From: Mactromeris polynyma
Lineage: Eukaryota; Mollusca; Bivalvia; Venerida; Mactridae
DNA: 64,000 nt
NCBI GenBank assembly: GCA_032209605.1
Contig: JASFXZ010000001.1
Location: 1,116,001 to 1,180,000, forward strand
Direction: 5' to 3'
Position 1 is the stretch's first letter. Every line of letters starts with the position of its first letter. Made by a program: the position numbers and the translations under genes. Below are positions 1-11,365 of the stretch, piece by piece. A model generated the notes under the pieces. It ran no database searches, had not been told where the DNA came from, and saw only the letters and a program-made list of their open reading frames with translations.

Positions 1-178
1 CATACTTTTCCATGAAAATTGGTCTTAAAAGTGTATTTTTCTCCACATGTGGAGATGTTGCCGGGTCCTTGTGGAAGGGTAAGTTAGTACTGGTTAGTAT
101 ATGCATTCCAGGAAAATCAAGTTAGCTATATAACTGAAATATCGTTGAGAAACGGCGTTTAACCTGATGAAACAAACA
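1..178 (+). mobile_element. tRNA-derived SINE, 3' part (head cut by window edge)
   Basis: This is the body and tail of the same SINE seen complete at 15579-15847 and 39384-39652. It shares the CTCCACATGTGGAGA segment, the TTAGTACTGGTTAG segment and the AGAAACGGCGTTTAACC tail, and ends in an ACAAACAAA tract. The tRNA-like head would lie left of the window. It is somewhat diverged, for example GATGTTGCCGGGTCC where the other copies read GAAGTTGCCGGCTCC. Confidence 0.85.
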
Positions 179-902
179 AATCTGGATTGAATTAGAACTG
201 AATTCTTGAGAAATTAGCTAGGGCATGATATATTCACTAACCAAACATAGATTAGAAGCACAAAACTACGGGAACATATAGAACAGGGGATCTATAACAT
301 ACCCGGTAGTAATGTAAACAAAAAGTTTGATGACACAACATGTGAAAGGGGACATGAAAGGTTCTGCCCTTGCACAGACACTGGAGGCTTAAACCAGTTT
401 GAGATAGCCAACCACCCTATTACCCTCTTACATTCTGTGCTCTATGACAGAAATCAGAACCTTAAATGCAATTGCCACACAGGAAAATATCAACACATAC
501 CAGTACGGAATACTTAGATTTTATCATTGCAATCTACTGTTATGTGTTATCATGACATCTTGCACAATAATACAAAATGTTACACACACAAAAAGGTTAA
601 GATTTATGATAGTACCAATCTAAACATGTAAACAACATCTGTTCTTTCTTTAACTCAATGGAGATAGCGTAGAGTCATGTTATCTCGTTAATTATGATAA
701 TCACCTTGCTGATTCATATGAACCACCTGTCGGTCATTTGCTTAGAAACCTTGGAATTCACTGTTTATGGAGCCCATGTAGATCCTGTATTGACTGACAA
801 TTACATAATACAGTTAAATAGTAAATGACCAAACATTACTTTTTTTAAACCACCAAATGGACTATAATTTACTTTATTAATTACTATTTTTATTAGGGCA
901 TC
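179..902. other. Gene-free stretch upstream of the transposase
   Basis: No coding exon was recognised here. A good 3' splice-site-like stretch (TTTTTATTAG) ends 6-7 bp before the transposase ATG, so an upstream non-coding exon is possible. I looked for CACTA/CACTG-type terminal repeats matching sequence downstream of 7714 and found no convincing pair. Confidence 0.4.
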
Positions 903-2813
903 ATGGCTTATTTAAGCCGTTGGCGACGAAATCGCGCAGCTGTGAGGGCATTGGTTTTGGATAGCAGTGATAGTGATGACAGTGTTCAAGACAACATTGA
1001 ACAAGACATACTTCATCATGATCAACATGAAATTGAAAACCGGGAAACAGATCTTGGAATGACAAATAATGCGAGTGATGCAACAGACTTCGGATTTTCT
1101 GAGAGAGTTGAATCATCAGCATCCGAGTCCATATCAGAAAATGAAGTTCAAAATAAAAACTTCAGAGAAAAGCTGGCTGCGTGGGCGTCCAAAAATCAAT
1201 TGAGTAAATCTTGCATGGATGAACTTTTAACATTGTTGCGCTCTGATGTCAAAATTGATGTTCCCAAAGATGCCAGAACACTTCTGAAGACCCCCAAACA
1301 TATTGAGTATCAGGAAAAATGTGGTGGACAATACATATTTTTTGGAATAAAGTCTGGTCTAGCTAAGATAGTAGCACTCCCATCTTTTTCACTGATCAAT
1401 GACAGTTTGCTGAGGTTGAATTTCAATATAGATGGCATTCCATTATTTAAATCCTCGGGGAAACAATTTTGGCCAATACTCTGTTCTGTTGAACATTATA
1501 CACCATTCTTGGTTTCAATTTTTTATGGACCAGGAAAACCTAATTCACTTGAAGAGTTTTTGTCAGACTTTTTGTCAGAGCTGAATGAGCTGACCGAAAA
1601 TGGAATTACCTACAATGATTATAAGTTAAATGTAGTTTGCAATGCATTTATATGCGATGCTCCAGCCCGAGCTTTTATAAAGAACATAAAAGGCCACACT
1701 GGTTACAATGCGTGTGAAAGATGTACCATTAGAGGACATTGGAAAGATAATCGTGTAGTATTTAATTCAGTAGTAGAGTGCCCGGCAAGAACTGACGAAG
1801 GTTTCACTGCAGGTAGATATACCGGGCATCAGATTGGCGAAACTCCTTTAACAGCATACAATTTGCCATGCGTAAGTGGCTTTTGTCTTGACTATATGCA
1901 CATGGTGTGTCTTGGGGTAACAAAACGGATATTGTGGTTTCTAAGACAAGGTCCTAGTGAATGTAAGCTTTCGGCAAGACAAATTACTGAATTGTCTAGA
2001 CTGTTAGTGTCATATTCGGGAAAGTTGCCATCAGAATTTGCACGACAGCCCAGAACATTGCTTGAAATTGAGCGCTGGAAAGCCACAGAATTTAGACAAT
2101 TTCTTCTTTATACTGGGCCAGTTGTTTTGAGAAAAATTCTTTCGAAAGAAATGTATGAGCATTTTTTGTCATTAACTGTCGGCATATCAATTCTTTTGGA
2201 GTCTGACACTGAAACAAGACAAACTTATTTGAAATTTGCTCATGATTTGCTGAAGTACTTCGTCCATAAGAGCAAAGATTTTTATACAGAAAAAATGATT
2301 GTATACAATGTCCATTCCCTTACACACCTGACTGAGGATTGTGAAAACTTCAAATGTTCATTGAATGAAATATCTGCCTTTCCCTTTGAAAACCATCTGC
2401 AGTACATAAAAAAGTTGGTCAAGAGCGCAAGAAACCCGATCGTCCAGGTCGCTAAACGGATCAAGGAGAAAGAACAAGCTGAAGTGAATGACACCAAGTT
2501 ACCACAAACATATAGCGTGATCTCCACAAAGTTTCGGAACAGCTGTTTTTTGTTGCAAAACGAATCCTATGCATTTGTTAGGGAAAAGAGGGCCAACGGT
2601 ACACTAGTGTGTGACATCTTAAAACAGAGACAAGCAGAAAGTTATTTTATGAAACCCTGCGACTCAAAATTAATCAACATTTCATTTGCAAACCGGCGTC
2701 TACGCATGAAAAGAAGACTTCTGGAGCCAACTGAATTGTACAAAAAGGTTGTGTGCTTGCCAGTGGAGCGTGGCCATGTCCTTATTCCAATGTTGCACAG
2801 TCTGGAGAAATAA
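903..2813 (+). CDS. CACTA (Tnp2)-like DDE transposase, intact, 636 aa
   Basis: A single uninterrupted reading frame. The N-terminus is acidic and Ser/Asp-rich (residues 18-80). A catalytic-type core follows: NIDGIPLF with Asp177; CNAFICDAPARAF with Asp252; a Cys-x2-Cys finger-like motif at 271-274 (NACERC) ending near His279; and FCLDYMHMVCLGVTKR with Asp330 and His333. Then comes FPFENHLQYIKKLV with Glu496, which resembles the FPFE(R/N) block of plant CACTA Tnp2 proteins. Candidate acidic catalytic residues are Asp177, Asp252 and Glu496, assigned by analogy. The C-terminus ends with a CLPVERGHVLIPMLH block of the type seen at the end of metazoan relatives. In the cell it would bind element ends and cut and join DNA in the nucleus. 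An AATAAA overlaps the stop (2809-2814). It could be an active element's enzyme or a domesticated copy; the absence of any frameshift argues that it is young or under selection. Confidence 0.85.
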   Translation: MAYLSRWRRNRAAVRALVLDSSDSDDSVQDNIEQDILHHDQHEIENRETDLGMTNNASDATDFGFSERVESSASESISENEVQNKNFREKLAAWASKNQLSKSCMDELLTLLRSDVKIDVPKDARTLLKTPKHIEYQEKCGGQYIFFGIKSGLAKIVALPSFSLINDSLLRLNFNIDGIPLFKSSGKQFWPILCSVEHYTPFLVSIFYGPGKPNSLEEFLSDFLSELNELTENGITYNDYKLNVVCNAFICDAPARAFIKNIKGHTGYNACERCTIRGHWKDNRVVFNSVVECPARTDEGFTAGRYTGHQIGETPLTAYNLPCVSGFCLDYMHMVCLGVTKRILWFLRQGPSECKLSARQITELSRLLVSYSGKLPSEFARQPRTLLEIERWKATEFRQFLLYTGPVVLRKILSKEMYEHFLSLTVGISILLESDTETRQTYLKFAHDLLKYFVHKSKDFYTEKMIVYNVHSLTHLTEDCENFKCSLNEISAFPFENHLQYIKKLVKSARNPIVQVAKRIKEKEQAEVNDTKLPQTYSVISTKFRNSCFLLQNESYAFVREKRANGTLVCDILKQRQAESYFMKPCDSKLINISFANRRLRMKRRLLEPTELYKKVVCLPVERGHVLIPMLHSLEK

Positions 2814-3300
2814 AACAGGTATATATGCATGTATGGTGTACATGATTGCTGTTATGATCTAACAATTTAATTGCATGATTTGTCTGAGAAAATCTAAACA
2901 TTGAGCTACAAAATAAGATGATCAACAAAAAAGTTTTTTATTTGCTTCATGTTAAATTGCTTGGCATGGTCCTTAAAATTAAAATGCGTTCTGTTTTATA
3001 ACAATTCCAGGTCAGTAGACAGTTGATTTTTAGATCACAAAATTTATATTTGAATATTATGATTGGGAAGAAAACAATGCTTTAAATGTAAAAGCATATT
3101 GCTATATGTTTGTCATTATGTACACCAACAACTATATTACCTATATTACTGTTGGTCATATGGTTACCAAACCACAATCATTTACAACTGACAATATGTT
3201 GATATTTACTGATAGATTATAATCTGATTCATTGACGTTGCACTTAATAACTTATGCAACTATAGACTTAGTGATCCATGTATGCGCTTTTGTCTAGTAG
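2814..3300. other. Spacer between transposase and DUF4806 gene
   Basis: This 487-bp AT-rich spacer has no exon-like reading frame. It ends TTTTGTCTAGTAG immediately before the ATG at 3301. The TTTTGTCTAG part could be a 3' splice site for an upstream non-coding exon of the DUF4806 gene. It would have to hold the promoter of the second gene, or lie in an intron of a shared transcript. Confidence 0.35.
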
Positions 3301-6300
3301 ATGTGGGTCAGAGCAGTATGGAAAGAAGGGGAGAAGGAGGAAGAGGGTGTGATTCCGGATAACTGGGTCCAGGACAATTGTGTGCTCTGGCCGCCTGTAG
3401 CTGATGCCAGGAAGTCGTTAAACAACAAGGCTGACCCTCAGAGCACATGGAAGAAGTTTCCATTAATCAAAATCAAAATAAAATCTGGTGAGAAACCACA
3501 TAGTTTTTCTTTTCATTTGATAATTTTTTCATCTGAATATTTCAGTAGTAGCAAATGGATTTTGTAAAAGATATTCCATCATTATTTAAAGCCTGATGCT
3601 TTAGTATATTATTACCAACAGCAAAATTTATCTAAAAGCATGCCATAAAAATTTAAGAGAATCAAGATGAAATTAAGTGTTTAGACTTAACAGATGGGCA
3701 AACCAGTATTTAAAATTTACAGGACAGTTCAGATGCCATTGCCTTTCTTACAGTTTATGTTCTCCTCTGAATTTTGGTCTGGGGAAAATGGCCCTACTGT
3801 AGTGATTTCATTCTGTATAAATGTAATGCCATTCATGAAAATTTGCTTTTTTGGTAGTGCAGGCTTAAACACTTTATCTTCCAGACAAGAGAAGCGAGTG
3901 TGAAATGCACGATTTCACCTCAACCATGGAAACATCTGATGATGATGAACTGGTGGAAGGAAAACGCTCAAGAAAGAAGCGAAGATTTGAAGACTACATT
4001 ACTGGTAGGACAAAATTGTATATTGTGTATCAAGGGACAGTATGTACAGCAAATCTAACAAAGGAATATTCATTGTTAGTGCTAGATGATTGTAATTTGC
4101 TCTTGAGATGTCACATTTTTTTCAGACCAGTCCACTAAAAGTCAGTTTTGGTAATGGTAAACAAATAATCCATACAAAAGTAGCGTTTACTGGTGGCAAT
4201 GTGTAGTACAAACATTTGAGGCCCGTTCTGAACAAAAATAGGCTTACACCTACCACAGGCAGTATAACGAAAGACTCAGTGTCCTGGTCAGTTAAGTGTG
4301 TAGAGAAGTTAAGTTAATAGTGTAGATGCACATTAAAATAGTTTGATTCAAACGGTAGATCAAAAACAGTCTACATTCATACATTTGTTGTTTTTTCAGA
4401 ACCAAGAGATGAAAACTCTTTGTCTTCAAATAATGACCACTCCGCCAGTTCGAAGGAAACAGCAAGTCTGGCTATTGATCTTCCCCCTCAGCCTACAAAA
4501 ATTACGCGAGGCACTGTCCAACCGCCCAGATCGTCGCATCACCCACAAACAACAGCATCGAACCATGCACAATTAAATTCTCAAACCTCAAGATCCACGT
4601 CACATCACACGCAATCAAGGTCACCTTATCATTCACCGTCCTCAGCATCAAACCATTCAAGATCCAATTCACCTCAACACTCACAATTCACTTCGCAATC
4701 AAGGTCAACTCACCATTCACAATCTACGGCATCGAAACACTCGCAATCAAATTCACATCAACTCTCACGATCCACATCACACCACTCAGTATCAATGTCA
4801 CCACAATATTCCCAATCCAGATCATCACACCACTCGAAATCAAGGTCACCACAACGCTCACGATCCACGTCACACCACGCTAAATCAAGATCACCACAAT
4901 ATTCCCAATCTAGCACATCACACCACTCGCAATCAAGATCACCACAATATTCCCAATCTAGCACATCACACCACTCGCAATCAAGATCACCACAATATTC
5001 CCAATCTAGCACATCACACCACTCGCAATCCAAGGTACCACAACGCTCACGATCCACGTCACACCACTCACAATCAAGGTCACCTTATCATTCCCAATCT
5101 TTAGCATCAAACCATTCACGATCCAATTCACCTCAAAACTCACAATCAATGACGCACCACTCGCAATCAAGGTCACCTTATCATTCCCAATCTTCAGCAT
5201 CAAACCATTCACGATCCAATTCACCCAAAAACTCCAGATCCAAGTCACACCACTCGTTATCAAGGTCACCTCGCCATTCACAGTCGTCATCAACTAAACA
5301 CCCGCAATCAAATTCTTATCATCACTCACGATCCACATCACACCACTCAGTATCAATGTCACCACAATATTCCCAATCTAGCACATCACACCACTCACAA
5401 TCCAAGGTACCACGACACTCACAGTTTAAATCTTCACACCACTCACATAACAAATCAAGGACTTCTCTCAATTACAAGTCACTTTCCAGGGCATCATCAA
5501 CATCTCTCTTCAGACGGTCACAATCACCACCATTAGATAACATCACAAGCAGTCCACTACACTCACAATGTTTGACAGTGTCCTCAACACCAAAGGCAGG
5601 AAGTCGCCAGCAGAATGAACATGATCTCTTTCCTATGCCAAGTGGAAGTAAGTTAAATATTTGCTGGGGTTGCACAAATGTCCAGTTCAACACATTAGCA
5701 ATGAAATTCAATAATCCAGTTCCTGTTAGGAATCGAACCATCATGGAGGTGGAGGCCTGTGATTTGATGTCCATGACTGTAACCACTCGGCCTGTTCTTA
5801 TCAATTATGTGAACGTTTTTCATTCAATTTTGAAAAAAATATGGGAACATTGTCATGTTGCCAGATTCCTATTGAAAATATATTGTGGTTGTTCTGATAT
5901 CAACTGGTTTAGAAAAAACTTCAATGATGCAGTCTAATCCCGTATAACCTGTTTACCATTGCTGTTAGAAGTTATATATTGACTCTAAATATATATTTGC
6001 AGTGGACTGAACAATGTAGACCAACATTCGACTAACTAGTTGTTGACATATCTGTTTTTACATTGGTTGCATATGCCACTAACCCAGCTAAGATATGTTA
6101 TTGCTTTAGAGTTTCAGAAGCGTGTCCTGATGTTACTGACTGATATCAGGCATGAGTTAACCGACTTGAAGCGGCAGTCAGTCCCCAGTAGCCTGTCTGT
6201 GGATTCTGCTGAAATTGACATTAGGCCAGCAGAAACTTTGGATGACTTCCATGAGTTGGAAAACAGGTGCTCAAACACCCAGGAAAGGAAGAAACTGGTA

Positions 6301-7714
6301 TGGCTTAAAATAAAAATGATTGTAATGAATAAGTAGACCTTTACAGCAAAATTATTTTTTACTTCACTGCTCTGAAAAAAATGCCAGTGTCAGCCTTGAA
6401 AAAAATATTTAAAGCAAACCCTACCTTAAGTTGTGATATTTTTACCTTTTCAGTTCAATGAGTTCTAACCCATAAGAGTAAATCTCAAAACAACAAAATA
6501 AAAAAGACAAGTCCCATAGTAATCTAATAGGGGTTGGGCTGTTTATAAATGCACTAGGAATAATATCAGTGTCTACATATTTCCACCTAAATAATGATAT
6601 TTGTTAACTGTCATATTGTGGGGGAATTTAGCCTAATTATTACTTACATGTATTCTTATTATCATTTCTTTGAAAATTAGTATCTTAAAACAATTGGCAC
6701 AAGCCCAATATTTACAATAACATGCATCATATTTACAGGTGCAGATATTATCAACGATTGGTGGTGTGGATGCCAAGGACAATGTCAAGAAAATCATGGA
6801 AAGGTATATACGTTGTGTATCCTCTTGAGTTTTTTGGCCCTGTTCTTACTGAAATAGTAGTGGAGATTTATAAAGAAAGGGAGTTTCGTGTTGTAAACTA
6901 CCAAATTGGGAAAAAATCTAGTTTACTTAAGTTATTATGTTATGTTAAAAATAATGGATTAAGCCGTCAACATAAGTGTATGTAGAATTTCCATACAGAG
7001 CTACCGTATGGACCATACACACCATATATTCAAGCAATCAATTTTCTATAACTCGTAACCCACTTGGCATTTGCGGTGTCAAGTTCCACCAAAGGTTACA
7101 CGTACTGTTAGTAGTAAACGTATATTTAATTATTCCTGCTTTGGTTATTTTTCACAGGCTGATGCACAATTCTCTGATGGCCCTCTTCAGCATGAAGGGC
7201 AGATCGACCAAGAAGGGAGAGCTAGGGAAGCTAGTATTTCAAAAATCTTCAGTTTATGAAGTAGTCCAAGGTGTGTTTTCGTATTCGAATTTTATGATAA
7301 ACCGTAGTACATATTAAATGAATACAAACTCATCTTTATATGCTGCAGTTTGAATATAAGGAAGCAATGTGTGTAGTACAGTAAATCTTTATGGCCAACT
7401 TACGCAAGAATGTACTAATAGATTTATTCATGTTAACCATTTGTACACACTGCAGCAACCAGAAATGGTAAGATCATGAAAAATACTTTTAAGCTCATCC
7501 TGCGCCAACACTCGCTGGCCTTTGAGAGTGGACTTTTTCGGCCCTGCACAGGTTTTCACTATGGTTGACTGTATACAAGTTCAATTATATATTTTCAGCC
7601 AGTGCCTTCAAGACCAACATGCGGGAGGGTCTTACGGTACAAGATGTATACAAATTTGCTGGAGACTGCCTTAGATATGCCCCTGATCGTCGTGGTGGAG
7701 GGGGCAGGAAATAG
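3301..7714 (+). CDS. DUF4806-domain protein with His/Ser/Arg-rich repeats, seven exons, 678 aa
   Basis: The exons are 3301-3487, 3885-4004, 4400-5647, 6110-6297, 6739-6803, 7158-7270 and 7599-7714. All have GT-AG borders and compatible phases, giving 2037 nt with the stop TAG at 7712. The N-terminal module (VRAVWKEGEKEEEGVIPDNW, then CVLWPP, then STWKKFPLIKIKIKSG) matches the head usually found on DUF4806 proteins. It is followed by a Ser/Asp acidic patch and a Lys/Arg nuclear-localisation-like run (KRSRKKRR). Residues about 103-518 are dominated by HSQSRSP/SSTSHHSQ repeats. The DUF4806 domain starts near residue 519 (FQKRVLMLLTDIRHEL), continues VQILSTIGGVDAKDNVKKIM and KGRSTKKGELGKL, and ends VYKFAGDCLRYAPDRR. 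No biochemical role is known for DUF4806. From position and domain type it may be an accessory DNA-binding protein of the neighbouring transposase, as TNPA is to TNPD in CACTA elements; that is inference. A host gene unrelated to the transposase is the alternative. Confidence 0.85.
4580..5470 (+). repeat. In-frame coding repeats (His-Ser-Gln/Arg-Ser-Pro units)
   Basis: Within exon 3 of the DUF4806 gene, short degenerate units encode HSQSRSP, HSRSNSP and SSTSHHSQ variants. The cleanest part is three near-identical 48-bp (16-codon) copies at 4885-5028. All units keep the reading frame, so the tract can expand or shrink without breaking the gene. The product is low-complexity and resembles SR-type sequence with abundant His. 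Confidence 0.85.
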
Positions 7715-7717
7715 AGG

Positions 7718-7861
7718 ATCTTACATTCGTGCTTATTTGATATCGTTTTTATGAAACAAGTCGACTGAAATAATATGAAGCGAGGCTTTGCCGAGCGTCA
7801 TATTCGTTTCAGTCGACGAGTTTCATAAAAACAATATAAAAAAAAGCAGGAATGTAAGATT
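7718..7861. repeat. 144-bp near-perfect palindrome just after the DUF4806 stop codon
   Basis: The left arm ATCTTACATTCGTGCTT, then GTTTTTATGAAACAAGTCGA, is mirrored by TCGACGAGTTTCATAAAAAC and AAGCAGGAATGTAAGAT. The centre reads GCGAGGCTTTGCCGAGCG. It begins 4 bp past the TAG at 7712, so the 3' UTR would fold into a long hairpin. It is probably a foldback-type insertion. Confidence 0.8.
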
Positions 7862-9380
7862 CTGTTTATCACATAACACCATACATAGATTGTTTTCATT
7901 GATACAGATATATGCAATCTTATTGCCATTGGCTTAGTTTTAGTTTTTTGTGTTCCACATACATGACTTAATTTGGTTGAGTTAAGAGTAAAAATTCTTT
8001 CCAGGAAAATATATATGAGCATATGCACTTTTTCTTCTTGGGTTTTATGTTTGGTTGGGTCAAGAAAGTGCTAAGCTATATATTTAGTTATTATGTGTAA
8101 ATGATTAATATGCTGATTTTAGTATCTGGGTTTGTACCTGAAGTTGATTTTCTTATGTAATGCCTAAATTATAATGCAGAGAATGTCATGGTGTTGTTCA
8201 TTTTTTGTTTCACTTGTGCCTTTGATCTGAATAGGATTATCAATTTTGTATATACTATATATCGAGGGTTCAGCGCAAGACTATGCTAACTCCTATGTAT
8301 TTATATAGAGTTAGTATAGTCTTGCACTGAACCCTCGATATGTACATGCAGTTATAAACAAATTATTTTCTGTTTTGCAAATATTAGATATTTTTTATAC
8401 CTATTTGTGTTAACTAACCACCATTTATTAGTAATGACAACAGTTTACTTATGAAAGAATGTCACGATAATAATTTGAACGAGTCAATTATTGCATCAGC
8501 TAAGTGCTTGTGAATTTTAAACATCTGGTTGTAAAATATTTTTGTAACGGTCAAAGTGCTTGTTTATAGGCTATATCAACAAGTTGTATACAGGTATGAT
8601 GTAGGCACACTGAAACAACTTGTTCATCTTTATATCATAATGCTTTGTTTATGATTACAAACCAAGCACTAGTGGTTAAACTCTTTTAGTGGTATAAAAT
8701 GTATCACTGAAATTCTGATGTATTTGGGATCACATGTTATAAACTTAAATGTTTATGTAAGACCTCTTTGTTGACCTTATTTTTCAATTACGGTGCCCTG
8801 AGAAATCTTGTATTAAGTATTTTGTGAAAGTCCCCCTTGTTACTTTCTTGTATGGTAAGGAACTTGCAAAAAGGGGAGGGCTTTCTCATATAGATTTCTA
8901 CATATTTTTGATAGTTATGTAATTATACCCTTGCCTAACTATAAGAGAGGGGATATCCTGGGGTCATCATACATTGGGCAGTCCGTCTGTTGAAATGTTT
9001 GCATCGCAATCTACTTCCACATTGATTCAATTGAAACTTGGTACACATGATCCCTACGGAAAAAATGTGCTTCGCCAACATAGTTTTTGTGTCAAAAACA
9101 AACCTCGTTTACGGTGACAAAGCAGGGATTGGGTCTATTAATCACATTCAAGGATAGCTCTAGTTATGTATAAAATTATTTTATTCCATAATTACTGTAC
9201 TACAAATTATATGAAATGTGCATAATAATACCCATTGTTTTGTTCAGGAAAACTTTAAATTCTTATATTGACTCTTCATATGCCATAGAAAAATAAAGAT
9301 TAAATAAATATTTTATTGATGTCATGTCTAGTTATGTAATTTATTGACCATTTTCAGATACTCTAAACGTATCTAGTGGT
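7862..9380. other. Gene-free AT-rich stretch
   Basis: No exon was recognised. It contains the hairpin at 8259-8341. At about 8940-9165 there is a segment (GGGGATATCCTGGGGTCATC, then TTCAATTGAAACTTGGTACA) with the style of bivalve dispersed repeats; related wording (AAATGAAACTT, ACACAAATGTTA) recurs near 55915 and 62515. AATAAA-type signals near 9291 could serve the upstream gene. Confidence 0.4.
8259..8341. repeat. TATAAAT-loop hairpin element, copy 1
   Basis: The arms ATATCGAGGGTTCAGCGCAA and TTGCACTGAACCCTCGATAT pair around a loop reading CTATGTATTTATATAG, the reverse of the loop in copies at 38170-38247 and 43714-43791. The three share the GAGGGYT ends, the central GTTA/TAAC step and the loop. 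Confidence 0.85.
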
Positions 9381-9411
9381 CCTACGGGAAAAATGTGTAG
9401 CAGATAGTAGT

Positions 9412-9632
9412 ACTAGTTATGGTTGGATTAATGTTGGGTAAAGGTTGGATTATGGTTGTATTAACGTTGGATTATGGTTGGATTAACGTTGGATTATGGT
9501 TGTACTCCAACGTTGATCCAACGTTGGGGTATGACATCTAAAAAACTTTCAAATCCAACCATAATCCAACGTTAATCCAACGTTGGACTCCAACATTGGT
9601 ACAACGTTAACCCAACATCAAATGTTTACTGG
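9412..9632. mobile_element. Foldback element with GTTGGATTA/TAATCCAAC repeats
   Basis: The left half repeats GTTGGATTATGGTTG and ATTAACGTTGGATTA in tandem. The right half carries the reverse complement (CAACCATAATCCAACGTTAA). A short single-copy segment around GGGGTATGACATCTAAAAA lies between them. The structure is that of a miniature non-autonomous DNA element with internal repeats. Exact ends and target duplication were not resolved. Confidence 0.7.
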
Positions 9633-10004
9633 GAATGTTTTATACAGCATATATTGTTTAAGCACCATTGCGCCAATACATGTGTGATTTGAAAACCGCA
9701 TCTGACACACGAGTAGAACTTCCATTTCAGTCAAACACCAGTGACAAAGTTCTCCATACATATCAACTTGATACAGTATTTATAACTATAACAGTAACAT
9801 GATCCAAAAGTCATTTCTTAGGTTGGTCACGAACAGAACAATGCTGTACTCGTGCTGACATTACCCTCATTGTGACGTGGGCGGAACAATGAAGTAAGGG
9901 TAAGGGGTAGCACCTTTTTCTGTCGGTCTATGTCCAAGATAGACAACCATATCTGCGATGAAAACGCACTTGTTTTAATTCAACCTAACAACATGTTTTA
10001 CTAA

Positions 10005-11365
10005 CCGTTCTAAAACAAATTGCGCAAGTGTTCTTTATGCGTTCGTCATGTAACCAAAATATCGTTTACTCTTACAATCACTTGTGACAGGCCCTGCTGT
10101 ATAATTTCCATGGTACGTTGAAATGTTCCCGGAGTGGTGGCAAACGATTGTATACACACAAAACTCGATGTGTCTTTATAATGATATATTTCTTTGATTC
10201 TTCCTCCAGATCAAAGTGAAGATATGCTTGTGTCATATCCAATGTTGTGAATTGTTTCCCGCCATTTAATGTAGCATAATTATAAATCGGATTTTTTTAG
10301 GAATCGGATAATTGTCCAACTGCGAACACTAATTTATGGTCGCCTTATAGTCACCACATATTCTGATTGATTTATAACTTTTCACTAGAGGTACAATCGG
10401 TGCTGCCTATTCGGCAAACTCGACAGGAGTTATTGTTCCTTCATTTTGCAGACGTTCTAGTTCCTTGTCAATGTCTTTAATGGCGTACGGAACTGGGCGT
10501 GCTTTTGGTTTTTTGTTTAAGCATCACCATCAGTGCAAATTTTGGCTTTTACACCTGATATATTTTCCAAAACTTCATTATATACACCTCCGTATTTGCT
10601 CAAAATAGCATTCACTTCATTATCATCTGTGACATTGACTTTCAAAGTGCATATTTCTCTTCAATTAAGCTGAACTTTCTCAAGCCAATTTCTTCCTAGG
10701 AGATTTGGTCCATGATTGCCCACAACAATGATGCGTAATACAATCTCTTTGTTGTCGTATTTCTCATTCATATTTCACTCTTACCTGGATTTTTTTAGAT
10801 ACAATCCTGAGTGTGTTTTCATCCTGGTATTGATTTTCTCTAGTTTTACAGTGTCCTTCAACTGTTCCCATGTTTTGCAGTTGAGTACAGTTGCTGCCGC
10901 TCTAATGTCTACCTCAACTATACTATTTTGTCGTTAAGTTCCATTTCAACGTATAAGTATCTGGACATTTCTACCAGTACTAAACCTGGTGTAAGCATCT
11001 TTATCGTCACCCCACAAAGTTCTGTTTTCCAGGATTTCCCTGTTTCTTGTTATTGGCAAACTGCTTTGGTGTATACTTTTGTTCATACCGCTTGTAACAA
11101 ACAGTGTTCTTATACCGAGTCTGACCTATGAGTTGTACTAGTACACCGATAGCATGGCTACCCACAGGTCTGCTTTTACCGGTTGCTTGCTGTTGGTTGG
11201 GTTGTCTAACTCGTGCTTCTGGTAACCGACTTTATTCACAGACCCATTACCCGACTGATGAAAAGTGGCAGCACGTTTTGCTGCAAGTTCCAGGCTTGTA
11301 ACAATGTCAAGCCTTTTTATTATCCAACTTTGGTTCTGACACCAATCTACGTTGAATTCTGTCAT
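10005..11365 (-). pseudogene. Decayed Ty3/Gypsy-type retrotransposon (gag to reverse transcriptase)
   Basis: Read on the minus strand from 11365 downward. There is a gag-like piece (LDIVTSLELAAKRAA, 11138-11365) and a zinc-knuckle remnant (CYRCTSTTHRSDS, near 11150). A protease remnant follows, with the usual DTGA turned into DIRAAATV (near 10900), then GRNWLEKVQLN near 10690 and ARPVPYAIKDIDKELERLQN near 10490. RICGDYKAT lies near 10350 and FTTLDMTQAYLHFDLEEESK near 10220. Stops and frameshifts separate the blocks. The catalytic YxDD-type box is degraded to VNDI near 10080. RNase H, integrase and long terminal repeats were not found. It is certainly non-functional; the order of domains identifies the family. 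Confidence 0.85.

Noticed and set aside
4758..5057. Antisense frame of DLDCEWCDV repeats
   Set aside because: It is the opposite strand of the coding repeats in the DUF4806 gene; the sense frame has splice sites and domain context.
5648..5937. Continuation of the 505-codon frame past 5647
   Set aside because: A GTAAGT donor at 5648 joins in phase to the DUF4806-encoding exon at 6110. The tail beyond has no family resemblance and is intronic.
236..9400. CACTA-type terminal repeats around the transposase/DUF4806 pair
   Set aside because: CACTA/TAGTG pentamers occur (for example near 238 and 8686), but no extended inverted match or target duplication could be paired by eye.
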